Shown here: piece by piece, positions 11,636-22,900 of the stretch | How positions within the stretch are numbered: the stretch's first letter is position 1 | Layout: every line of letters begins with the position of its first letter | Assembly (NCBI RefSeq): GCF_021869535.1 | Contig: NW_026262734.1 | Coordinates: 76,074,339-76,138,338, forward strand | Direction of reading: 5' to 3' | Origin: Mytilus californianus | Lineage: Eukaryota; Mollusca; Bivalvia; Mytilida; Mytilidae | Length of the DNA: 64,000 bases | Program-made: the position numbers and the translations under genes | Notes under the pieces: model-generated | Databases searched by the model: none | Seen by the model: the letters and a program-made list of their open reading frames with translations, nothing else | Told to the model about the DNA's origin: nothing

Positions 11636-12719
11636 AGGATTGATGACACCACTCTTCATAAATCAGGGAAAAACATAGAAAATATACATGATGATGTTCA
11701 AGAAGATTTATACAGGGTTGAAGAGTGGTGCAAAATGAATAACATGTTCATTAATGCAAATAAAACAAAATGTTTGGTTACTGGAACAAAGCAGAAACTA
11801 TCAATTCAGACTTATCAACCAAACTTAATAATAGATTCAAAAGTATTACAAAATTCTTCATGTGAAAAATTATTAGGTGTTAAAATTGACAGCACACTTA
11901 ACTGGAGAAATCAAATTGACCAAGTTTGTGCTAATATATCATCCAGAATATACCTCCTTTCTAAAATAAAGAAATTTTTAGATATAAATGCAAGGAAAAC
12001 ATATTACAATGGGTATATTCTGCCCCTGATTGACTACTGCTGTATTATTTGGGGTGAATGTAAAAATGAAGGGATAGCAAGAATTTTAAAACTCCAAAAA
12101 AGGGCAGCAAGATTAATTCTAGATGCAGTTCCTTTATCCCCCTCAGCCCCCTTATTTAAAGAACTTGGGTGGATAACAGTTGACAATAGAATAAAATACC
12201 ACAAATATTTACTTCTATATAAATGTATGCGTATGGAAGCACCAATGTACCTAGTTCAAAAGTTTAAACTGAAATCAGATAATAATCCTTACTCCCTGAG
12301 AGGCGTCACTCAAGGTAATCTGATAGTTCCTAAGCCAAAAGCTGAGCTATTTAAGAAATCTTTTGTTTATTCTGGATCAGTGTTATGGAATGGACTACCA
12401 AACAAAATGCGTAAAGCTCAAAACACTTATACTTTTAAACAAAGTATCAAGAAGTACTTAACACAGTCCTGATAAGATTATGTTTTCTACAATGTATTTG
12501 TATATTCTTTTTTTTATATTTGTATTTGATTTTTTGACTACATGTACATCTTGAACAGCCTTATATCTTATCATGTTAGTAATATTACATTGAACTAATT
12601 GACTGTAAATTAACTATGTGTAAATATCTGTTTTTTGATTGTATTGTAATTTGTATGTGAGGGCCTCAGGGAAGATTAGTTTATTGTAACTAACTGAGTT
12701 TACCCTCTTTAAATAAAGA

Positions 12720-12752
<33 letters not shown>
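11636..12752 (+). mobile_element. 5'-truncated LINE (non-LTR retrotransposon) with (TTA)n tail
   Basis: The segment starts inside the RT domain. The expected YADD box appears as a degraded IDDTTLHKSG, followed by the C-terminal ORF at 11735-12472 and a 3' untranslated part. It ends in a run of TTATTA at 12721-12752. Loss of the 5' end and a simple-repeat tail are hallmarks of LINE insertion by target-primed reverse transcription. It lies inside the inverted-repeat element 10333-12908. Confidence 0.8.
11735..12472 (+). pseudogene. LINE reverse transcriptase, C-terminal 245 residues (CR1/Jockey-like)
   Basis: The intact frame encodes the thumb and C-terminal region of a non-LTR retrotransposon RT. 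Visible family features are NANKTKCLVTGT, LLGVKIDSTLNWRNQIDQV, YYNGYILPLIDYCCIIWGEC, LQKRAARLIL, the LGW / R-HK / P-YL series and a final VLWNGLP. The frame is open further upstream through DDVQEDLYRVEEWCK, so the ATG at 11735 is internal to the original ORF. With the 5' half gone it cannot be an active element. The clade call rests on the general pattern and is not firm. Confidence 0.8.
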
Positions 12753-12913
12753 TAGTGTACGCATGACATTTGATAATTGAAGAGTTTTGACGAATTCGCA
12801 TGCATCTACAGATAACATTGTTTATTACTTTTTTAAATAAAAAAATTATTTGTGAAAAAATTATGTGTAGGCTCATGCCTAAAGTGCCTAACGGCAGCTA
12901 CGCCCCTGACTGC

Positions 12914-13278
12914 AGTTTATTACGTTTATTATATGCATTAAATTATAATTACTTTTTCATGTGATAGAAAAACTTTATAAAGTCATAAAGTAAAGATTAT
13001 GTGAAATTATCTAATTGGTTTTTTCAGGAAAGTAACTAAAGTTAACTTTAAGTGCAGTAGATCTGTGGACATTTTTTGTTCTGATAGTAATATTTTCTTT
13101 CTCTTTCACAATAGATGGATGGTAACTGAATCAATACGAATAGCCTCATTGAATTTGAAAAAAGCTGCAAATGATATCAGTAATAAAAGATTGTTAGTGT
13201 GCAGTGTGCAGTGTGCAGACAGTGGTTAAACAGAAGTTAACATTCTATTAGTTTTGGGATTTTACAATCAATGCCAAA
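12914..13278. other. Noncoding stretch upstream of the tetraspanin-like exon
   Basis: Contains a triplicated GTGTGCA (about 13198-13218) and no recognised exon. A promoter or 5' UTR of the tetraspanin-like fragment could lie here, but no core element is evident. Confidence 0.4.
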
Positions 13279-13377
13279 ATGAATGATAATGCTAGAGGAA
13301 ATAATAGGAGAAAAAGGGACCTGTGTGGTAAAAACTTCCTAAAAGTCGTCCTTTATGTGTTCAACTTTTTCTTTTGG
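13279..13377 (+). pseudogene. Tetraspanin-like exon 1 (first membrane segment)
   Basis: ATG at 13279 opens a 33-codon exon ending in a strong donor (TGG then GTAAGTG). The N-terminal basic stretch (NNRRKRDLCGKN) and FLKVVLYVFNFFFW are typical of the start of a tetraspanin and its first transmembrane helix. It joins in phase 0 to 13870. Later exons are missing, so it is treated as part of a gene fragment. Confidence 0.65.
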
Positions 13378-13869
13378 GTAAGTGTATTTTAAATATATAA
13401 TTTATATATATGTTTATAGTTATAGAAAAGGCAACTTAAAAAGATATTACAATTTAAATGATTTATTGATTATTGGTTGCTTAGAATCATCCATTGGCAA
13501 ATATTATATATGCATATTCAGAACTAACTATATAAAGTATAGAATTTGTAAATGTATAATATAAGACATAAGAGAAGATATAGATACATGTTAATTGAAT
13601 AATCTCCCTTTGTTCTTTGTTCAAATTAAATGAAATTCTTTGTTCATTGTTAACTGTATTCTGTTGCTAGTAAGATTTTATAACCATGCTAACAGGATAA
13701 AAGATCCTAATATAAAATTATTTCTAATTTTTCAGCTAACATTGCTAACTTCAAATTACAAAAATATTCCGTTTCCTAACTTTTCTTTATCATGTTCTGT
13801 CAATTAATTAAATGTTCTTTAAATTCAATAGTGTTTTTATGCATGATAAATTCTATATTTCTTTTCCAG

Positions 13870-14066
13870 CTGACAGCCCGGTTAGCTTTCCTAGCATTAG
13901 GGTTATATATCAAGTTCCAGAAGCATTCCTATTTCAATCTGCTAGGGAACAGTACTTTCCCTTTGGCAACATACTAATGCTACTAGGAACAGGAGCCTTT
14001 ATTATCTTGTCAGGAATCATTTGTTGTACTGGGACATGTATAGAAAATAGATGTTTTATGGTTATG
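13870..14066 (+). pseudogene. Tetraspanin-like exon 2, frameshifted (end of TM1, small loop, TM2)
   Basis: After a TTTTCCAG acceptor the frame from exon 1 gives LTARLAFLALGLYIKFQ, the end of TM1 and the small loop. It then hits TAA at 13975. The next frame continues exactly where the family would, with LMLLGTGAFIILSGIICC and then CIENRCFMVM (TM2). A single-base loss between about 13955 and 13975, in a stretch of short T and C runs, would account for this; the exon is 197 bp, one short of a multiple of three. The donor GTGAGT follows at 14067. No TM3, large extracellular loop with CCG, or TM4 is seen before the OPA1 exons. Closest resemblance is to the TSPAN6/7 group. It is either a gene fragment or a gene broken by assembly. 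Confidence 0.7.
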
Positions 14067-14896
14067 GTGAGTTATTTCTCTTTGAACACATTGTCTACTA
14101 AGAATGTATACCAAAATTAAGTTTTTTAACTTTTCACAAGCAAAGCCAACAATAAATTGAAAAAAAAATCATTTCAGCTAATTCCAATTACATGTTATTT
14201 TTTGTTCGTCTGTCAGTCCAAATAGATTTTTAGGTTGTTTACATTGACATTGTGGTCTTATCAACATGAAAATAAGGCCACATGATGTGAAATTACTATG
14301 GTATTAGGCCTATTCCACGGTTCACTAAACATTGAAATTATTACATTCTCAAGTTTAAAGTCATATGAAACGAGTGACTAATGAAAAATAATGTTTATCC
14401 AATTCTTGAACCAATATCATAAACTTAGTCTTCTGTGCACGATTTTATCATTTTTTACGCAAAGATATCGTTTTTAAATTGTCAATTTTTTTTCTCTCTG
14501 TCTGTTATGATCTAACAAATATGGTAGCTCATTAATTGCCGTGTTATGAAGCCGAAGTTTACCGATTGTTACTTTATAGTAAACTATCAACAAAAAAGGA
14601 TGCAATCTATTGGCGGTTTTATCATAAACATGCTGCTAATAAATGCCTCTTTAATAAGCTAGGTGCATTTTTCTATATTATTTTTATCTTAGGAAATTAC
14701 TATTGAAACATTGTTTATCTGTTATCTTGAAATTATCGTTTGAAAAGGATGTTTTTTTATAGAGATGACTTAAGCCAATCAGAAAGTCAGACTAGAGGTC
14801 ACATGTCTGGCATTTCATTCTCCTGTATCATATTCTAAAATGTTATGGATAATTAAAACATTGTTGTGATGTCATTCTATTGTTTTACCCGTTCTT
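14067..14896. other. Noncoding stretch between tetraspanin-like fragment and hairpin MITE
   Basis: No further tetraspanin exon and no convincing OPA1 first exon could be identified here. Confidence 0.4.
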
Positions 14897-15060
14897 TATT
14901 TCAGTGATTGGACTATCATTAACCTGTAAGAAACCATTATGTTACCTTTAGCTGTCCAATATTTTTAAGAATAGACCTCCTCTTTCTTAAAAATATTGGA
15001 CAGCTATAAAGGTAGCATTACTGATTCTTACAGGTAAATGATAGTTCAATCACTGAAATA
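14897..15060. mobile_element. Hairpin-type MITE, 164 bp
   Basis: TATTTCAGTGATTGGACTAT at the left end is mirrored by ATAGTTCAATCACTGAAATA at the right end. AACCTGTAAGAA, GCTGTCCAATATTTTTAAG and their complements continue the pairing almost to the centre. A near-complete palindrome with no coding capacity. Confidence 0.85.
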
Positions 15061-15231
15061 AAAAAAAAACTATTAATTACCCCAATTGTTTTCATCATGT
15101 AAACAAAAATAAAACCAAAGATCAAATGACAATTAAAAAAACATTTTATTAAAGTCACCTTCCAATACAATAATTTTGTCACTCATCAAAACGGTTTCTT
15201 GAGGAAAAAAATCACTTTCAAATTGATTTTT

Positions 15232-16064
15232 GTCTCGCTTGACGTAGTCAAAAAGTGAGACATAGGTATGCTGTTTCCGGCGACGACGGCGGCGTCAACA
15301 ATGTATTAGTTTGTGATTATGTCTAGTTTATGGTGAACCACTAGTGGTAAGTCAAAGATATTTGGTATGCAGTTGTATTAGTATTGGCACATCTCATTAC
15401 CATGGAGATTATTTGGCCTCACCCCCTCAGTCATGGTCTATTGACTTTGAAACTTTGCTTAGTTTTCATGTATTAGTTTGTGATTAGGTCATTTTATGGG
15501 GAACCACTAGTGGTAAGTTAATGATTATTGGTATGCAGTTGTATAAGCATTGGCATATCTCATTTCCATGGAGATTATTTGGCCCCTCCCCCTCAGTCAT
15601 GGTCTAATAACTTTGAAATTTTTGCTTAGTTTTCATGTATTAGTTTGTGATTAGGTCAGTTTATGGGGAACCACTAGTGATAAGTAAATGATAATTGGTA
15701 TGCAGTTGTATAAGCATTGGCATATCTCATTTCCATGGAAATTATTTGGCCCCGCCCCCTCAGTCATGGTCTATTGACTTTGAAATTTTGCTTTATTTAA
15801 ATGTATTAACTTGTGTTTGAAATTTTGCTTTATTTAAATGTATGAGCTTGTGTTTAGGTATGTTTAAAGGGAACTACTTATGATAAGTCAATGGTATTTA
15901 GTATGCAGTTGTATTAGCATTGGTACATCTCATTTCCATGGAGATTGTTTAGCCATGTACCTTCAGTCATGGTTCAATGACTTTGAGTATTTGCAAAACG
16001 TACATGTTAAATAAAGTGTTGCTATTTTAATTTCAACATTTGCATTATCGAAATTACAAAAAAG
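15232..16064 (+). repeat. Tandem array of about 180-bp units, four copies, with GAGAC-type ends
   Basis: Units beginning near ATGTATTAGTTTGTGATTA (about 15301, 15470, 15649, 15805/15840) repeat GAACCACTAGTGGTAAGT, GGTATGCAGTTGTAT and CATGGAGATTATTTGGCC. The array is preceded by TCTCGCTTGACGTAGTC and AAAAGTGAGACATA and followed by AAAAGCGAGACATATC at 16060, so it looks like one repeat element with internal amplification. Confidence 0.8.
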
Positions 16065-16811
16065 CGAGACATATCTCTGTGATAACAGTTTATTAACACT
16101 ACCAATACTTATATCACAGCTATTTTTCTCATGTTTTTGGGTTGTCTCTTTTAGCACTAATTCAATAAGTTGATTATGCTCGTTGTAAGTCTTGTTTTTG
16201 TTGCTTTTATGAATTTCTTTTTCCAAAAGATTTATCCTCGTCCGTCTTTAGGTTATCAAAATTGACCTCTGGTGATGCTCTTCCTAACATCATTTTTAAC
16301 TGCAACTGAAATGAAAAAGGCAATAAAGTAATGCTTCTAAAATTTGATACATCATGCCGCAATACAAGGGTCATGAACATAAAATGGAAATAATTGTTTA
16401 CAGTGTTAAACGATATAACCAAAGAAAAGGCTGTTTCATGTAACATAAGTCCAAATAAAGACATATGTTTGGTTCAAGTTTCCCAACTGACTCTATTTTG
16501 ACCCCAGATCTTAGCATTTCTATTCCCCTTCTGATAAAAATATAAAGTTATCAACTTTCTATTTCCTTCCTAGTTGTGTGTCAAAGATAATTACCCATGT
16601 GCTCATGTATATTTTAGAAGATGTTCCACCTAATCATCAATCTAGCTATAGATAGTTTCTCCAAATTGAATATTTAGTCTTATTTAATTGCATTACTTTC
16701 TATAAATACTATATAAAACTTGACAGTGCTTTGAATTGTAAATAAAAGATTGAAATTACTTTAAAGTATGTAAATATTATGTTGAAAAAGTGTTTTGTTT
16801 TTGTTTTTCAG

Positions 16812-16981
16812 TCCTTTGTGTGAAGAGTGTGTAAAGATAGCTACAAGAAGAATTGCACTAAAACAGTCAAAGTCTGTAGCTGTTTTCAGTCGTTTAAACT
16901 CCACATTTCCTTACAATCCAACATACATTAGAAGTAAAGCATATAAGAATGACAATCTACAACAATTCACATATGGAAGTG
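16812..16981 (+). CDS. OPA1: OPA1 exon: mitochondrial leader
   Basis: The acceptor TTTTTCAG is at 16804-16811 and the donor GTATAT follows. The incoming codon needs two bases, the same phase as the end of the short first coding exon of vertebrate OPA1. [20 protein letters not shown] parallels the vertebrate segment after the start codon, and the region is basic with few acids, as in a mitochondrial targeting sequence. The first exon (probably some 30-40 coding bases) was searched for upstream and not found with confidence. Confidence 0.75.
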
Positions 16982-19900
16982 GTATATATATAGTAAAGTT
17001 TCTAAAACATTCTTACCACAAATTCTTTTAGTTCATAATGTGATACCCAGACCATTAAAACATTAAATATAACAGGAGCACCCGTTATTGTGTTAAATCA
17101 TAGACAAATCGGAAAATTAGCTAGGGTTGTTGGTAGAGTACTGAAGATCAGATATTTTGTACTTGGTACAGTGGCTGGTGGTGGAATGGTATTGAACCAG
17201 GTATATATGAAAGCTAGAACTGTAACACATGTCAACAGCATTTACTGTAAATATTAAATTATTCAAGAAAAGATATTATAATTATTTATAAATATAGCAA
17301 TGTCTCAAATTTAACTCTTTTCTTCCCTATCATGTCTATTCCATGGCCTTTTAATAGTGCTTCTCTTTGAAATGCTGTTTGTATGAACTATAAAGTGACT
17401 TAGAAAGAAAAACTATGTGGAAACACAGTTTAAAAGATATTTGTAAATAAATCTTTGTTAATTTTCAACATGTTTTGTAATTTTGTTTTGAAATTCATGA
17501 TTTTGTTTTCATTTTGTCTCTTATCATTGCATCTTTCGAATGAAGATTTGTAATTTTATTTTATTACAAATATGAAGAATTGAAGCAGTATATTCCAGAT
17601 ATAGAATGGATGAAGGATTATCTGCCAGAGTCAGAAACATTGGATCATGTCAAAAATAATGTCCTGAGAACATTAAGGAGTATTCATCTTCCAGAAAAGG
17701 TTACTTATTATACATTTTACCCAGACAAAATAGAATTTTAATTATTCAATGATGAAATTCACAGTTGACAAAATGGTTTACATTGTTTACAAATCTACCA
17801 TACTAGTCATGCTAGTGGGCCTTGCACATTTCTCCAAACAATAAGTGTGTGCATGCTGCTATACATAAAATTACACAAATAAACCTATATGATACCACAA
17901 ACTTAATACATGTACAAACATTTAAGACAAAATAATGAGATTTGAACATTTTCAGCTAAAGAATTCTTAGTTTCATACTTTTTAAGCTCACATCACTCAT
18001 TAGCCAGGATGTAATTATGTAACTTATGTTACTCAGTCCATCATTCTATCCCTCTGATACCCATCAGTGTGACAGGCCCTTTTTCTCCACTTGTAGATAT
18101 TGAGCAGATTTTTATCTTAAAGTGTACAATATTGACTATTGAGGGTGTTTTGTTTCAAATGTCATTCAGTTGATTGGGTTACAGCCCCTTGACACATATT
18201 AAAGTAACATCTGCAGGTAAAGGGCATTCTTAAGTTCATTGGGTTACAGCCCCTTGACACATATTAAAGTAACATCTGCAGGTAAAGGGCATTCTTAAGT
18301 TCATTGGGTTACAGCCCCTTGACACATATTAAAGTAACATCTGCAGGTAAAGGGCATTCTTAAGTTCATTGGGTTACAGCCCCTTGACACATATTAAAGT
18401 AACATCTGCAGGTAAAGGGCATTCTTAAGTTCATTGGGTTACAGCCCCTTGACACATATTAAAGTAACATCTGCAGGTAAAGGGCATTCTTAAGTTCATT
18501 GGGTTACAGCCCCTTGACACATATTAAAGTAACATCTGCAGGTAAAGGGCATTCTTATTTACAACTACATTGATCTAGTTCTGTTCTAAAATCAGCAAAG
18601 CAACTCTGAAAATCACTGGCTTGATGTTCACATGAGAAAGACATATGTCATTGTAAATGTGATATACATGGATTGTTATTGGTTAACTTTATGTTTCTCT
18701 ACTTTACAAATGTATTATAATATAAATCTATCAAAATTTCAGAATATTCAACATATTCTTTTATAATCCTTTTATAAATTTTTTTTTTATTTGAAAGAAA
18801 AATATTAAACAAATGATTTTAATAGTCAATAAAAGAATAATTTTTATTGAATTTTTACTTTATTTTGCTATAAACATGTATTTTCAGGGGTGGTTTACAA
18901 GTCACCTACCAGATCTAAAAGGTTACAAAGATTTACTCAGTAAAAGTTCCCTAGCAGTCACAAGTAAGTTCATCTTAAGTTGTAGCTATAAGCTTGTCAA
19001 TATTTGTTTTCTCAGACAGCACATGCTTATTGAAAAATTAAGGTCACTGTTAGGGAAAGTTTGGCCTTTTTCTGCCAAGATGGGGGCAGGCTTAAATTGA
19101 CAAACACTATCTTATTTTAAATTGCTGGTGATGTGGAAAGTGGTGCTGCCATACCCAATTCTTAAATCACTGAATTAAGATGTGAAAATATTGTAACTTA
19201 GCAGAACTTTTTATTTGATTAGATCAGTTACATATAGAAAAATAAAATCAATAGTATAAAACTAAGAAGTAATGCGAAAGTATTATTAGGCATAGAAAGT
19301 ATAGTGTTAAAATAATTAACCATCCATTAGTTGACATGAAGGTTTTCCTACCATTACATGTTTACTTCTTGGGGACAAATAGATAAATGTTCCAGGGGTA
19401 GCTCTATGGTCTTCATATTTAGAGGACAAGTACACAAATAACTGCCAATTAGAATGACAGGGGTTTATCTCAACATATATAGGGAATGATCCTTGTTTGG
19501 CTTTTGAAGATTTTTTATGCCGTAGTGGAGGGGGCATTAAGTTTTATCCTTGTCCGTCCGTGTGTACGTCCCCATTTATTTATTTTAAAAACATGTTTAT
19601 TTAAAGTTAGAATTGGAGATAAGTTCATAATTGCATGACTTAAAAGAACTCATTTGGAATATGTCATTTATTGGACCCTGCAAACTAATAGAAAATACAG
19701 AGAAATTGTGAAAAAAAATCATGTTGAGTTCTGAAATTTGTTTTTTATGGCAGGTAATTCACTTCTCTGTGAATAGTTTTATTTATAACTTGATATCAAT
19801 TATTATGGATGTTGATGACTTGTACAGCTGAAACAAAAAATTAAAAACACAAACTAAAGCCTAAATTTTACTTATAGTTTATATTATTTCATACTTGATA

Positions 19901-22900
19901 TACTCAACCAAAGTACTAAGTAGAAAGTGAAATGAATCGCACATTTTGCAAACTATCAGAGTTCTGTTAAGATTTCAGACAAACCAAGTTCACAAAATTA
20001 TAAATTTTTATTGACTATGAAGATCTGTTTATTGTCAAAATTATTATTTGCTAATCTGAAGATCTGTTTCCTGAACAAACAGAACCCTTTGAAGAATTTG
20101 GTAATATAATTGTTGTACTTATTTTTTTAGTTTGTTTTAAAAAGGTTATTAAATTGATCTTTTTTATGTCATTATTGTGATAAAATTATTGTAATACAAT
20201 ATGCATAATGTGCAGTATACACTTACAAATATAATATAACACATATATGTGTATTTGTTTGCTTGTACTTACTAGAATACATAACTTTAATTTTAAATGA
20301 GATTTCATATACTGGTATATTTTTTTTCACTAAAAACAAAGCAACTGACAGACCATATTCATATTGGAAACATTGTTCACCAAAGCACCATGGAGAAGGT
20401 CATGCATACTATCATTCTTTTATTAAGATTGTTATTTGGACTTTATTCCATAGTTTATCATATATAGGTATAGGAAGATGTGGTATGAGTGCCAATGAGA
20501 CAACTCTCCATCCAAGTTACAATTTATAAAAGTAAACCATTATAGGTCAAGGTACGGCCTTCAACACGGAGCATTGGCTCACACCGAACAGCAAGCTATA
20601 AAGGGCCCCAAAAAATTACTAGTGTAAAACCATTCAAACCGAAAAACCAACGGTCTAATCTATATAAAAACGAGAAACGAGAAACACGTATGAACTACAT
20701 AAACAGACGGCAACTACTGTAATCAGATTCCTGACTTAGGACAGGTGCAAACTTTTGCACTTCTTTGGTTTCCTTCAGTACTAAGGACAATTGATAGTCT
20801 TCCCTAAGTTACATTACTGACTGATTTGTCTCATTAACTTTTAAATACTGTTATTTAAAAAAGATGAATAACTCAAATACAAATAATGGACCTAGTAATT
20901 ACTTTATTCTTGATAAGCAATTCAACTATTTACTATGAATTTATCCTGATAAATCAAATGCCATAAACATTTGATGTGAAATGAAATGTTCCTTTAGATT
21001 TTTCCTGATAGGTGACATTTCATTTGAAATTCAGCATACTGTGGATTCATTATTATTCGTTGAATACCAATTTTTGTGGATTTCCTGGGTTCAGGGAAAA
21101 TTTAAATTTTCAACGAATTACAAATTTTCCATAGGCTTGTATGCAGACTTTAGCAAAACCATGAAATTAAACATCCACGAAAGTGTAATGTTTCCTCAAT
21201 CAACAAAAATTGATACCCACGAAAATAAATGAATCCACAGTATTAAAAAAAATTGACTGATTGTAGGGTAATTAGGAATACCGGTATATTGCCACTACAT
21301 CAGTCTTGTTATGAGAAAATCTTTCATTCTTTACTTAGTTACTTGTTTAGGAAGAAATTTTTCTCCAACCACAAAAATGAATATTACTCCTATTACTGAC
21401 TATTCATCTAGCAATCTGAAATCCTGATAATTTTATGATCATTTATGGCTTGCAAAGACTGCATATCATTATGATGGTTCCCTGTATGTGCATTCTTAAT
21501 AGTAACTGTTGTATTTTGTCAGGTTCAAGTGGTGCTTTGCTTCATCCATCTCAAGATCTCACAGGTATGTAGAATAAAACTCCATTTCATTTTGAAAAGT
21601 ACATAAGGGTATACACATCTTGTAACTGATCAAATCTTTTAGATGTTACAAGAGATATTTGAAAAAGTTTAAAGAAGTTAAGATTTTAGTTTCTTCTTCA
21701 ATGGTTCACAAATTCCACGAAAGGTTTTGATATTATCTAAAGTATTCTGAATACAGTGAAATTTTTTTTACTCTTAATTTTGAAGATTTCAATTTTGTCA
21801 GGAACCATTGGTTAGTAGGTCTTTGAATTCATGGTTTTAGGCTTTGCTTATCTCACAAAATTTGAAAATTTGTATTTCATATCATTTCGTTGTTCTGATT
21901 CCCCATGAAATAATAGATATGTGGTTCCACTCAAATTCAAGTACTTTCAAGTGACATTTGTTATGTTGCAGGGAAAAAACAAGTGTATAATCTAATGGTT
22001 TTCATGATTAAACTTTACATATTTAATTGTTTGTTAAATCTTATATCCAATCTTTTACATCTTTGATTTCTTTTTATATTTTTTCTTTATACTCATTTTT
22101 AACTTTTAGTTTATTCTATTCAGTGCTTAGTATTACTAGAAAATTTAAAACATTTTTGCAACTTTTTAATCAAGTTTATTTTATTTTTATCAAACCTATT
22201 TTTTAAAATTTTGAATATGTTTACTTCTGCCTCAAAATTCTTTTTTTTTTCATTTATATGCAAATTTTGAAAAGAAATCAAGTTTGGACAATAAAGAAAA
22301 CCAAAAGTTTCCCTGAAATTAATTCTGCACACAAGTGATATCTTGACTCTGCATGTTTACTGCATGTTCATAGACATTGTATTCTTAAGCAAATAGAATA
22401 AGCCAAAACAAGCATGAAGAATGCATCAAGATATACTGTAAATTCAGAAAATTTTGCATTCATTTATTATTGCGATTGTAGAACAATGGACAAAAATCTT
22501 GATTGATTCTTACAATTACAGAAAATGATGCATACAAAACAATGCTATAAAAATTTTAAATAAGAGATTTATTTTTTCAAAACTTATCCTGTTGCAATTT
22601 TTTTTGCAATAATACAAAAATAGCAGAAATCCTGAATTTATAGTATTTGGATCATTGTCATTTAAGATTTTTTTAGGACAAATTATAGATTATCAGTTTT
22701 TTCACAGGTAAAAAAAATATGAATTAAGAAAGAAAAATAGAGGAAATTATAAATGTATGACATTCTTCGGTAAAAAAAAATTTGTAATTGAACACTGGCT
22801 TACAATAAGTATAGCAGAAGTATTGGATCTGTGCATTTTATTTCATGGATCATATGCATTCCGTAATACCCATGACAGTCAATAGAATAGATAGTTAAAT

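Noticed and set aside
14541-14575. ATG followed by ten codons and GTAAAC as OPA1 first exon
   Set aside because: It ends in phase 0, but exon 16812 needs two carried bases; the sequence is not leader-like.
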